The notes under the pieces were generated by a model that did no database searches, was not told the DNA's origin, and saw nothing but the letters and a program-made list of their open reading frames with translations. Source: an uncultured Clostridia bacterium (GTDB lineage: Bacteria > Bacillota > Clostridia > TANB77 > CAG-508). Taken from it: DNA of 64,000 nucleotides. This document shows positions 18,204 to 26,574 of the stretch, piece by piece. The stretch covers positions 1 through 64,000 of the forward strand of contig CANPVM010000002.1 in NCBI GenBank assembly GCA_947581805.1, written 5' to 3'. Each line of letters opens with the position of its first letter. Positions within the stretch are counted from its first letter, which is position 1. The translations under genes and the position numbers were made by a program.

Positions 18204-21038
18204 TTATTTTTCCAAATATTTTTTTAAGAATTTTCCTGTATAACTTTGTTCATTTCTTACTACTTGTTCTGGAGTTCCAACAGCAATGACTTCTCCACCT
18301 TTGTCTCCACCTTCTGGTCCTAAATCAATAATGTAATCGCAAGTTTTGATTAAGTCTAAATTATGCTCAATTACAATAATACTATTTCCTGTATCAACTA
18401 AACGTTGCAAGATATTCACCAAACGATGAACATCTGCAATGTGAAGTCCTGTTGTTGGTTCATCTAAAATATAAAGTGTCTTTCCTGTTGGCTTTTTAGA
18501 AAGTTCTGTTGCCAATTTTACTCTTTGTGCTTCTCCACCAGATAAAGTAGTAGAAGGTTGTCCGAAGTTTAATGTAGCCTAATCCTACATCATATAAAGT
18601 TTGAATTTTGTTTTTAATACGAGGTAAGTTTTGGAAAAAGTCCAATGCTTCTTCTACAGTCATATCTAATACATCTGAAATAGTTTTGCCTTTGTATTTA
18701 ACTTCTAACGTTTCTTTATTGTAACGTTTTCCTTTGCAGACTTCACAAGGCACATAAATATCAGATAAAAAGTGCATTTCAATTTTTAGCACGCCATCTC
18801 CAGAGCAAGCCTCACATCTTCCTCCTGGTACATTAAAACTAAATCTGCCTTTATCATAGCCACGCATTTTTGCTTCATTCGTGCCTGCAAATAAGTCACG
18901 AATATAGTCAAACACACCAGTATATGTTGCTGAGTTAGAACGAGGTGTTCTTCCAATTGGAGATTGATCAATGTTAATAATTTTATCTATATTCTCAATG
19001 CCTTTTACTTCTTTACACTTTCCTGCTTTTACGTTTGAACCATTGATTTCTTTTTCCAATGTTTTATATAATACTTCATTTACTAAAGTACTTTTTCCAG
19101 AACCAGAAACACCTGTTACACAAATAAATTGACCAAGTGGAAATTTGACATTAATATTTTTTAAGTTATGCTCTGTTGCTCCTTTTACTTCAATTGCTTT
19201 TCCATTTGATTTTCTTCTTTTTGATGGTACATGAATTTGTTTTCTGCCACTTAGGTAATCTCCTGTAATAGAACCTTCTACCTTTTTAACTTCTTCGGCA
19301 GTACCGTTGCGCCATTACATAACCGCCATGCACACCAGCCCCAGGACCAATATCAATAATTTGGTCTGCAGCATACATAGTATCTTCGTCATGTTCTACT
19401 ACAAGTACGCTATTTCCTAAATCACGTAATTTCTTTAAAGTAGCAATTAGTTTGTCATTATCTCTTTGGTGAAGCCCAATACTTGGCTCATCTAAAATGT
19501 ATAAAACACCAGTTAAACCAGAACCAATTTGAGTTGCTAAACGGATACGTTGTGCCTCTCCACCAGATAAACTTCCTGCACTTCTAGATAATGTTAAGTA
19601 ATCTAGTCCTACATCAATTAAAAATTGAAGCCTTGTATTTAATTCTTTTAAAATTTGGTCTGCTATCATGGCATCTTTTTTGTTTAAAACTAAAGAATTT
19701 AAGTATTCTTTAATTTGCACAATTTGCATATCAGTTAGTTCTTTAATATTTTTACTTCCTACTTTGACTGCCAAACTATTTTTGCTAAGTCTTGAACCAT
19801 GGCATTCTGGGCAATCGCTATCACTCATATACATTTCGTAAAAATCACGCATACCTTGAGATTTGGTTTCATTATGTCTTCTCTCTAATGTAGGAATAAC
19901 GCCTTCAAATGGAGAAGTAAATTTACGAATGCCAGCGTAGGATTCATATTCAAAGTCGATTGCTTCGCTTCCTGTTCCATAAAGAATCTTTTCTAAAAAT
20001 TCTCTTGGTAATTTTTTAATAGGAACATCTTTGATTTTTACGCCATAGTGTTTAGCAATGCTTTCAAAATACATTTTTGCCATGGTATCGCCTTTTTTCA
20101 TAGTGCTAGCACCAAATGCTTTTATACCATCATATAACGTTTTATTTTTATCAGGAACAATTAAATCTTCATCCATTTTCATTAAGAAACCAAGACCCGT
20201 GCAACTAGGACAAGCACCATAAGGATTATTGAATGAGAACATTCTTGGCGATAATTCTTCAAAACTAATGTTGCAATCTGGACAAGCATAATTACCACTA
20301 AATAGCATTTCTTTATGGTTTGTAGCATCTTCAATTAGAACTAAATTATTTGCATTTTTTAAGGCAATTTCTACACTCTCGGTTAAACGAGAACGAATAT
20401 CCTCTTTAATTACTAATCTATCTACTACAAGTTCAATATTGTGTTTTTTCTTTCTATCTAAATCTAAATCATCGGAAAGTTCCACCATATTTCCATCTAC
20501 TCTAGCACGCACAAAGCCTTCTTTTTGGTAGGCTTCTAATTGCTTTACAAATTCACCTTTTTTACCACGAATAATAGGTGCTAAAACTTGAATTTTTGTA
20601 CCTTCTGGCAATTCTAAAATGGCATCTACCATTTGGTCTATGGTTTGTTTTTCAATTTTCTTACCACAATTTGGACAATATGGCACCCCAATTCTTGCAT
20701 ATAACAAACGCAAATAATCATAAATTTCAGTAACTGTTCCTACAGTGGAACGAGGATTTTTAGAAGTTGTTTTTTGGTCAATTGAAATAGCTGGTGATAG
20801 ACCATCAATAGACTCTACTTCTGGTTTTTCCATAAGTCCTAAAAATTGCCTTGCATAAGAAGAAAGGCTTTCTACATATCTTCTTTGACCTTCTGCATAC
20901 AATGTATCAAATGCAAGAGAAGACTTTCCGTGAGCCAGAAAGACCAGTTAAAACAACCAATTTATCTCTTGGAATTTCTAGGTTTATATTTTTTAAGTTG
21001 TGCTCTTTTGCTCCTTTTATTATAATTTTATCATTCAT
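18204..21038 (-). CDS. uvrA: Excinuclease ABC subunit UvrA, read through three +1 shifts
   Basis: DNA damage recognition ATPase of nucleotide excision repair. Read conventionally it falls into pieces, but skipping one C at 20930, 19306 and 18564 gives one 943-residue protein, exactly the family length. It starts [15 protein letters not shown] behind AGGGGGAAT. The parts are a first Walker A loop GLSGSGKSS (about 32-40, itself containing the first shift), a zinc module with CPNCGKK and [16 protein letters not shown], a signature LSGGEAQR, the second Walker A loop, a second zinc module CEACSGDG...[21 protein letters not shown] and the final LDEPTTGLH. Each shift restores a conserved glycine (Gly37, Gly578, Gly825). 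A pseudogene is unlikely because all domains are intact between sites. Confidence 0.93.
18561..18564 (-). other. uvrA: uvrA +1 frameshift site 3 (CTT C GGA)
   Basis: The zero frame reads CTT CGG ACA ACC TTC. Skipping the C at 18564 reads CTT GGA CAA CCT TCT, the conserved LGQPS before the ABC signature. The zero frame runs on for about 20 codons to a TAA. The heptamer CTTCGGA is the same as in cysE. Confidence 0.9.
19303..19306 (-). other. uvrA: uvrA +1 frameshift site 2 (CAA C GGT)
   Basis: The zero frame reads CAA CGG TAC TGC and reaches TAA five codons later. Skipping the C at 19306 reads CAA GGT ACT GCC GAA GAA, the conserved AQGT(A/P)EE that follows the first ATPase half. Confidence 0.9.
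20927..20930 (-). other. uvrA: uvrA +1 frameshift site 1 (TCA C GGA)
   Basis: The zero frame reads TCA CGG AAA GTC and stops at TGA after six more codons. Skipping the C at 20930 reads TCA GGA AAG TCT TCT, that is SGKSS of the Walker A loop. Without the shift no ATP-binding UvrA can be made. Confidence 0.92.
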
Positions 21039-21073
21039 TTTTATTCCCCCTATGTCTCCAAAGAGACATTCTT

Positions 21074-21102
21074 ATTATACAACAATTTATATTTAAAAAC
21101 AA
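21074..21102 (-). promoter_or_regulatory. uvrA promoter
   Basis: On the minus strand TTGTTT (21102-21097) and TATAAT (21079-21074) are 17 bp apart. The leader carries a 7-bp hairpin ATGTCTC/GAGACAT (21052-21069) before the ribosome site. I see no LexA-type box. Confidence 0.7.
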
Positions 21103-21146
21103 GAGTTTGGTAAAAATTGTCTTTTTTTGTATTTTTGATATTTTTG

Positions 21147-21175
21147 TTTACATAGTACGGAATTTGTGATATAAT
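21147..21175 (+). promoter_or_regulatory. Promoter of the 21253-22102 operon
   Basis: TTTACA at 21147-21152 and TATAAT at 21170-21175 have 17-bp spacing. A leader hairpin AAGAATC/GATTCTT lies at 21200-21219 and AGGAGGA precedes the ATG at 21253. Confidence 0.72.
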
Positions 21176-21252
21176 ATTTCTATATTAACTATACACTATA
21201 AGAATCGAACTTGATTCTTTATTTAGTTTTTCTATCATAGGAGGATAACATT

Positions 21253-21540
21253 ATGACAACGACAGCAGTAGTAGAAGACAAATTATATTCAGATGCTGAG
21301 TTTGGCTTGTTTTTTGCCTATCAAAAAATTACAAAAACAAAAGCTAATGAACTTCGGACAGAAGGATTGGATGTAGCAGATTGTAATGATGCAAGAAATT
21401 TTCCAAGGCTCCACTATATTTCATGGAAGAATGCTAAAATAAATTGTGAAGATGTTTCTTCTTTAGACGAAAAATCTGACAAATATACTTTAGCGCAAAA
21501 GCTCTGGATTGTATCTATGAAAACACAACCCAAAAATTGA
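21253..21540 (+). CDS. Hypothetical protein, 95 residues, first gene of an accessory pair
   Basis: Soluble protein starting MTTTAVVEDKLYSDAEFG, with aromatic-rich FGLFFAYQKI and a C-terminal KLWIVSMKTQPKN. I recognise no family. It has a good promoter and ribosome site and is followed 28 bp later by a second unknown gene. It contains CTT CGG ACA in frame (Leu-Arg-Thr in ELRTEG), the same CTTCGGAC string at which uvrA and cysE need a +1 shift. Here a shift would end the protein at TAG seven codons after the site. The gene is therefore either an exception to the CGG rule, a recently acquired gene, or one with two products. Confidence 0.62.
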   Translation: MTTTAVVEDKLYSDAEFGLFFAYQKITKTKANELRTEGLDVADCNDARNFPRLHYISWKNAKINCEDVSSLDEKSDKYTLAQKLWIVSMKTQPKN

Positions 21541-21568
21541 AGAAAGTCTTTGAAAGGAGCATCTTACT

Positions 21569-22102
21569 ATGAGAAAATTTAAGCTAATTCAACGAGGAAC
21601 TTTCAAAAAGAGAGGTACTGGTACCTATCTTATTGGAGAAGATGGAGTTATTAGTCTTGATTACATGGGTTCAGCAGAATTTGAGTTTGGTGCTATTCCC
21701 AAAGCGTTTCGGCGTTTAATGTACCACTATACGGAGTACGAAGTTTTTCATACAGAAATCTATACGCCCGAGCATGATGAGTTAATGGTATTTTGCAGAA
21801 AAAATTATGCAAAAGAAATTATTCAAGCAATTCAGGAATTTGTTGAAAAACCATATTATCTTCAAGAATATTCTGAACTTGAAAAAGTACCAAAGTCAAA
21901 AAAAGAGGATACTTCATTTGAGGGTCGCAATAGTAATTTTTGGTGGTGTATTGATATTAAATCCTCCGGAGATTGGATGGCTTTTTTACAGCCACAGACA
22001 GATGTATTTACACAGGCTATAAAAAATGATTATCAGGACTGGTGGTTGAAGAAAACATCAAAAGAACGTGAAGAAGAATATAATAAGTCTCTTCATTGGT
22101 AA
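21569..22102 (+). CDS. Hypothetical protein, 177 residues, second gene of an accessory pair
   Basis: Starts MRKFKLIQRGTFKKRGTG behind GAAAGGAGC. It contains LDYMGSAEFEFGAIPKAFRRL (two short conserved-looking blocks around residue 32), a Trp-rich middle (NFWWCIDIKSSGDWMAFLQP) and a charged C-terminus. There are no membrane segments. I cannot name a family; the GSAEFEFGA block recalls phage or mobile-element accessory proteins. One CGG codon followed by C is read in frame (AFRRL). Less A/T-biased codon use than neighbours suggests acquisition. Confidence 0.62.
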   Translation: MRKFKLIQRGTFKKRGTGTYLIGEDGVISLDYMGSAEFEFGAIPKAFRRLMYHYTEYEVFHTEIYTPEHDELMVFCRKNYAKEIIQAIQEFVEKPYYLQEYSELEKVPKSKKEDTSFEGRNSNFWWCIDIKSSGDWMAFLQPQTDVFTQAIKNDYQDWWLKKTSKEREEEYNKSLHW

Positions 22103-22103
22103 A

Positions 22104-22152
22104 AATAATAAAGAACCTACTCTTTTAAATAAAAGATAGGTTCTTTATTATT
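22104..22152 (+). terminator. Bidirectional terminator between accessory pair and cysE
   Basis: AATAATAAAGAACCTA and its exact complement form a 16-bp stem with a T-run. The right arm includes the cysE stop codon on the minus strand, so both convergent units end here. Confidence 0.92.
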
Positions 22153-22676
22153 TTTTACTTACTTTTCCTGGCACTCCTACTACAGTAGAGTTTTCTTCTA
22201 TATCTTGTAATACCACAGAATTTGCCCCTATTTTGACATTATCTCCTATTTTAATAGGTCCGAAGCACCTTTGCCCCACACCCTACAATGACATTATTTC
22301 CTAAGTCTGGATGCCTTTTATTTTTATCTTTTCCTGTTCCTCCTAAAGTAACATTATGATAAATAGTACAATTATCTCCAACAGTAGCAGTTTCTCCTAT
22401 TACTATTCCCATTCCATGGTCTATAAATAGTTTTCTTCCAATTTTTGCTCCAGGGTGAATTTCAATTCCTGTTAAAAATCTTGCTAGTTGAGAAATAAGT
22501 CGAGCTAAGAAAAATAATCTGCACCTATACAAAAAGTGTGCTATTCTATGCAATACTAAAGCGTGAAACCCCGGATATAAAAGTACAACTTCTATTATAC
22601 TTCTGCATGCAGGGTCCTTTTTCTTTATATTTTTAGCGTCTTCATACAATTCTTTTATGCCTTTCAACCTAATCAC
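22148..22676 (-). CDS. cysE: Serine O-acetyltransferase, read through one +1 shift
   Basis: Makes O-acetylserine from acetyl-CoA and serine for cysteine synthesis. With the C at 22262 skipped, the protein has 175 residues, the short clostridial/bacillar form. It has an N-terminal helical part and left-handed beta-helix hexapeptide repeats ([18 protein letters not shown] with the catalytic His, [36 protein letters not shown]). After the shift come [18 protein letters not shown] and VVGVPGK, completing the last coils. Without the shift the product lacks the acetyl-CoA-binding C-terminal coils. The start is a GTG (22676) without a strong ribosome site. Confidence 0.9.
22259..22262 (-). other. 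cysE: cysE +1 frameshift site (CTT C GGA)
   Basis: The zero frame reads CTT CGG ACC TAT TAA. Skipping the C at 22262 reads CTT GGA CCT ATT AAA, giving the conserved AKVLGPI of the family. The stop follows two codons after CGG. Confidence 0.92.
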
Positions 22677-22697
22677 CTATGATACTATATGAAATGA

Positions 22698-22728
22698 AAA
22701 AGAAACTGGTGAATTTTTCACTAGTTTC
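22698..22728 (-). terminator. Terminator of glyS
   Basis: GAAACTGGTGAA and TTCACTAGTTTC form a stem with one T-G pair, followed by a T-run on the minus strand. Confidence 0.82.
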
Positions 22729-22783
22729 CTTTTTAATGCATAAGGAAGGATTTGGACGCGTCTCAAATCTTTCCAAAATATTT

Positions 22784-24172
22784 TTAAAATTCCATTTTTT
22801 CTTCTAGCCATGAGGTTAGGTCTTCTATTTTTACTCTTACTTGTTCCATGGTGTCTCTATCTCTTATTGTGACTGCTTCATCTTCTAATGTGTCAAAGTC
22901 AATTGTTACACAATAAGGCGTTCCAATTTCATCTTCTCTCCTATAACGTTTTCCAATGGAACCTGCTTCGTCATAGTCACACATGAATTTCTTAGATAAC
23001 TTAGTATAAACTTCATCTGCTTTTTCACTTAATTTTTTAGATAGTGGAAGAACTGCTACTTTATATGGTGCTAATGTTGGATGTAAATGTAACACAATTC
23101 TGGTATCTCCTTCTGCTATTTCTTGTTCTTCGTAAGCATTGCAAAGCATTGCTAAAAAGATTCTATCGACTCCTACTGCTGGCTCTACACAATATGGAAC
23201 ATATCTTTCGTTGGTTTCTGGGTCTAAATAGGTTAAATCTTCTTTAGAAGCTTCCATATGTCTTGATAAATCATAGTCTGTTCTATCTGCAATACCCCAT
23301 AATTCTCCCCAACCAAATGGGAATAAAAATTCAATATCTGTTGTTCCTTTGCTATAGAAAGAAAGTTCTTCTTTTGAATGCTCTCTTAGTCTTAGATTTT
23401 CTTCTTTCATACCTAAACTTACAAGCCAATTTTTACAGAAAGTTTTCCAATATTCATACCATTCTAAGTCTGTTCCTGGTTTGCAGAAGAATTCTAGTTC
23501 CATTTGTTCAAATTCTCTAGTTCTAAATATGAAGTTTCCTGGGGTAATTTCATTTCTAAAAGAACGTCCCATTTGACCAATTCCCATTGGCATTCTTCTT
23601 CTTGTGGTACGAAGAACGTTTTTGAAATCTACAAACATTCCTTGGGCTGTTTCTGGTCTTAAATATACTTCTGATTTAGCATCTTCAGTGACTCCCATGA
23701 AAGTTTTAAACATTAAATTGAATTTTCTAATTTCTGTAAAATCTTGTTTTCCACAATTTGGACAAGGAATGTTGTTTTCTTTAATGTATTCTACTAATTG
23801 CTCGTTGCTCCAGCCATCTAACCCAGAAATTTCTTTTCCATTTTGAAAACCCCATTCTTCTATTAGTTTATCTGCTCTATGTCTTGTTTTGCATGCTTTA
23901 CAATCAATTAAAGGATCTGAAAAACCTCCTACGTGACCTGTAGTTACCCAAACTTGTGGATTCATCATAATAGCTGCATCAATTCCTACATTATATTTAT
24001 TTTCGGTAATAAATTTTTTCCACCAAGCATCTTTAATATTCTTTTTTAATTCTGCTCCTAGTGGTCCATAATCCCAAGAGTTTGCTAAACCTCCATAAAT
24101 TTCGGAACCTGGGTATACAAATCCTCTATTTTTACATAAAGAAACTAATTTTTCCATTGTTAATTCTGACAT
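22784..24172 (-). CDS. glyS: Glycyl-tRNA synthetase, alpha2 type
   Basis: Class II synthetase charging tRNA-Gly. 462 residues match the homodimeric single-chain form (GlyQS-like). Visible blocks are [13 protein letters not shown] (about 15-27), motif 2-like [25 protein letters not shown], the catalytic [15 protein letters not shown] and the C-terminal anticodon-binding domain from about residue 360 with [24 protein letters not shown] see no T-box leader upstream. It is of interest because all the +1 frameshifts of this window resume at glycine codons, but nothing in this enzyme looks altered. Confidence 0.96.
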   Translation of the reverse strand: MSELTMEKLVSLCKNRGFVYPGSEIYGGLANSWDYGPLGAELKKNIKDAWWKKFITENKYNVGIDAAIMMNPQVWVTTGHVGGFSDPLIDCKACKTRHRADKLIEEWGFQNGKEISGLDGWSNEQLVEYIKENNIPCPNCGKQDFTEIRKFNLMFKTFMGVTEDAKSEVYLRPETAQGMFVDFKNVLRTTRRRMPMGIGQMGRSFRNEITPGNFIFRTREFEQMELEFFCKPGTDLEWYEYWKTFCKNWLVSLGMKEENLRLREHSKEELSFYSKGTTDIEFLFPFGWGELWGIADRTDYDLSRHMEASKEDLTYLDPETNERYVPYCVEPAVGVDRIFLAMLCNAYEEQEIAEGDTRIVLHLHPTLAPYKVAVLPLSKKLSEKADEVYTKLSKKFMCDYDEAGSIGKRYRREDEIGTPYCVTIDFDTLEDEAVTIRDRDTMEQVRVKIEDLTSWLEEKMEF

Positions 24173-24667
24173 TCTACTTTTCTCCTTTTTTAATTTTCAT
24201 GTTACTACTGGTAATGAATCTCCCAATATTATTTTTATAAATAATTTTAAAATCATTCTTATTATATAGCAATGTTGTGAAAAAGTAAACTATTTTTGTG
24301 GATAATTCTATTGATTGTTATATTACACATTTATTACAAATATCATAACAAATAAGTATTTATGACTAGATTTTTATAATTAAAACGTTTTTATATTACA
24401 ATTTTGTTACAAAAACTATTGATTTCCTTATAAATATTTCAAAATTATTTCAAAAATATTTCATTTATTTTGCATTATGTTACTGTTTTTTATTTTTCCC
24501 TTTTCCACATAAAATTGTGGAAACTGTGGATAACTTTGTTGATAACCAATTAGCAAGCATTTCAGGTTTTACTTTTTACACATTTATTTTTTATGCTATT
24601 CTTTATGAAAACTTTAATTATTGTTACCGATTTTATGATTACTATAAAAATGATGCAAAAATAAGAA
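24173..24667. other. Long AT-rich intergenic region with DnaA-box-like sequences
   Basis: No gene is visible. TGTGGATAA occurs at 24297-24305 and 24525-24533. The near-matches TTTTCCACA (24501-24509) and TTGTGGAAA (24515-24523) sit next to the second. Between them lies about 190 bp of nearly pure A/T. Genes on both sides run in the same direction and no dnaA or dnaN is near, so this is more likely a DnaA-binding regulatory or titration site, or chance, than the chromosomal origin. Confidence 0.4.
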
Positions 24668-24718
24668 GGGGTGTCCCCAGTGTTCCATTTTGGAACGAAA
24701 AGGGGCGTCCCTCCTGTT
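24668..24718. repeat. Dispersed REP-like palindromic repeat, copy 2
   Basis: It shares the GGGTGTCCCC ... GTTCC-ATTTT-GGAAC ... GGGGCGTCCC arrangement with the copy at 12114-12158 and differs at about three positions. It directly abuts the galE stop codon. Confidence 0.75.
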
Positions 24719-25723
24719 CTATTTGTTGTTAATAAAATTCCATGAATCTTTGCACATATCTTCTAATGTTTTTTCTGCCTTCCATCCTAATTCTTTTTCT
24801 GCTTTTTCCGGATTTGAATAGCAAGTTGCAATGTCTCCTTCTCTCCTTGGTGCTATTTTATATGCAACTTTTTTACCTGTTGCTTTTTCAAATGCTTTTA
24901 CCATATCTAAAACGCTATAGCCTGTTCCTGTTCCTAAATTGTAAATAAATAATCCTTGTTTTTCTTTGTTTAGTTTTTCTAATGCTTTTAAATGACCTTT
25001 TGCTAAATCTACTACGTGAATATAATCTCTTACTCCCGTTCCGTCTGGTGTTGGGTAGTCATTTCCAAAAACAGATAATTCTGGCAATATTCCTGCTGCT
25101 ACTCTAACAATATATGGCATTAAATTATTTGGAATTCCTTGTGGTTCTTCTCCAATTAATCCACTTTCATGGGCTCCTACTGGGTTAAAATAGCGTAAAA
25201 TTGCAATATCCCATGTTGGGTCTGATTGATACAAGTCTTTTAAGATTTGTTCAATATATAATTTTGTGGTTCCATAAGGATTTGTGGTTCCACCTATCTT
25301 ACAATCTTCTGTTAAAGGTATTCTTTCTGGCTCTCCATACACAGTTGCAGAAGAACTAAATACAAATTTTTTAACATTATATTTACGCATTGTTTCTAAT
25401 AAAACAAGTGCTCCTGAAATATTATTGGTGTAATATTCTAATGGTTTTTTGACAGATTCTCCTACCGCTTTGAAACCTGCAAAGTTTAATACACTATCAA
25501 TACTTGGATTCTCTTCAAATACTTTTTCTAAATCGTTTCTATCTAAATAATCTATTTCATAAAATTTAAAATCTTTTCCAGTTATTGTTCTTATTGCTTC
25601 TAATGCTTGTGGCTTACTATTAGAAAAATTATCTATAATAATTACATCCTCGTTTGCATTTAATAATTCAATTACTGTGTGGCTTCCTATATAACCTGCA
25701 CCACCTGTTACTAATATTGACAT
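24719..25723 (-). CDS. galE: UDP-glucose 4-epimerase
   Basis: NAD-dependent SDR enzyme interconverting UDP-glucose and UDP-galactose. 334 residues, normal length. It has [12 protein letters not shown] at the N-terminus (NAD binding), [10 protein letters not shown] (about 125), catalytic YGTTK (Tyr and Lys at about 150-154), [18 protein letters not shown] and a C-terminal [16 protein letters not shown]. The start follows AAGGAGGAAAC. It probably supplies sugar nucleotides for the surface glycan locus further right. Confidence 0.96.
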   Translation of the reverse strand: MSILVTGGAGYIGSHTVIELLNANEDVIIIDNFSNSKPQALEAIRTITGKDFKFYEIDYLDRNDLEKVFEENPSIDSVLNFAGFKAVGESVKKPLEYYTNNISGALVLLETMRKYNVKKFVFSSSATVYGEPERIPLTEDCKIGGTTNPYGTTKLYIEQILKDLYQSDPTWDIAILRYFNPVGAHESGLIGEEPQGIPNNLMPYIVRVAAGILPELSVFGNDYPTPDGTGVRDYIHVVDLAKGHLKALEKLNKEKQGLFIYNLGTGTGYSVLDMVKAFEKATGKKVAYKIAPRREGDIATCYSNPEKAEKELGWKAEKTLEDMCKDSWNFINNK

Positions 25724-25760
25724 TTTTGTTTCCTCCTTATTTATTTTATAATAACTTTGT

Positions 25761-26324
25761 CTATTTTTTATATAGATTTTGGTATATTTTATAATCTCTT
25801 ATGATTTTTCTAACATAATTGTTTGTTTCTTTATAGGGAATATTTTCTATATTAGAACCATCATCTTTAATTGTTCCTTCTGCTATCCATTTATCTACAT
25901 TGCCCATTCCTGCATTATAGGCAGCAAGTGCCAAATATGAATTACCCTCATAATGTTTTAAAAGGAATGCATAATATTTAGTTCCTATTTTAATATTTTT
26001 TTCTGGATTATATAAGGCTTCTTTTACAACTACTTCCTCTCCTATTTCATTTGCCATTTCAATGGCAGTTGCTTCCATAAGCTGCATAAGTCCAATTGCT
26101 CCACTTTTTGATTGAATATTACGCTCAAAATTGCTCTCCGCTTTTATAATAGCAAAAACTAAATATGGGTCAAGAGCATTTTCTTCTGCATAAGTATAAA
26201 CATATTCACTATATTCTAATTTATATATTTTTTTCATAAACCAATTTTGTGGTTTGAAAATAAATATAGCAATAATAATGGAAAGTAACAGAATTGCTAT
26301 AATTATGCCTTTTTTCTTCTTCAA
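25761..26324 (-). CDS. Lytic transglycosylase, SLT domain
   Basis: 187 residues. An N-terminal signal anchor (about 3-25) is followed by a Slt70-type catalytic domain: [16 protein letters not shown] with the catalytic Glu (about 62-66), [16 protein letters not shown] and [16 protein letters not shown]. It cleaves peptidoglycan glycan strands to anhydro-muropeptides outside the membrane. The start follows GGAGAGAAATTAGTTTG; the exact Met could be one codon off. Confidence 0.93.
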   Translation of the reverse strand: MKKKKGIIIAILLLSIIIAIFIFKPQNWFMKKIYKLEYSEYVYTYAEENALDPYLVFAIIKAESNFERNIQSKSGAIGLMQLMEATAIEMANEIGEEVVVKEALYNPEKNIKIGTKYYAFLLKHYEGNSYLALAAYNAGMGNVDKWIAEGTIKDDGSNIENIPYKETNNYVRKIIRDYKIYQNLYKK

Positions 26325-26387
26325 ACTAATTTCTCTCCTTTTTGTTTTATTCTTCTTTTGTAAATTTAGATAGTAGGTATCATAATT

Positions 26388-26551
26388 TTAACTTACAATA
26401 AATATTATTAATTTTGAATAAATCGCGCAAGCGATCAACCGGAGCAAAGCGCAGGGCGATTGGAGCAACCTTTCATATTATTTAATATAAAAAATGAAAG
26501 GTTGCGACAACAAGATTTATGAAAAATTAGATAATATTTGTTGTAAGTTAA
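26388..26551. mobile_element. MITE-like element with 21-bp terminal inverted repeats
   Basis: The ends TTAACTTACAATAAATATTA (26388-) and the complement ending at 26551 match over 21 positions with one mismatch. Inside is a GC-richer segment (ATCGC-gcaa-GCGAT at about 26421-26434, then GGAGCAAAGCGCAGGGCGAT) and a perfect 12-bp hairpin GCAACCTTTCAT/ATGAAAGGTTGC (26465-26505). There is no open frame. The base composition contrasts sharply with the surroundings. It could be a small non-autonomous transposon or a structured RNA gene. Confidence 0.55.
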
Positions 26552-26574
26552 TAAAATGATAATAATTAAAAATT

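Noticed and set aside
18204..22676. uvrA and cysE as pseudogenes
   Set aside because: Between the breaks every motif is intact, with no substitutions in catalytic residues, no other indels and normal total length. Decay would give varied lesions.
24173..24300. T-box leader of glyS
   Set aside because: I looked on the minus strand for the antiterminator signature and specifier stem and found neither.
24297..24547. Chromosomal replication origin
   Set aside because: No dnaA, dnaN or strand switch nearby; only two exact boxes.
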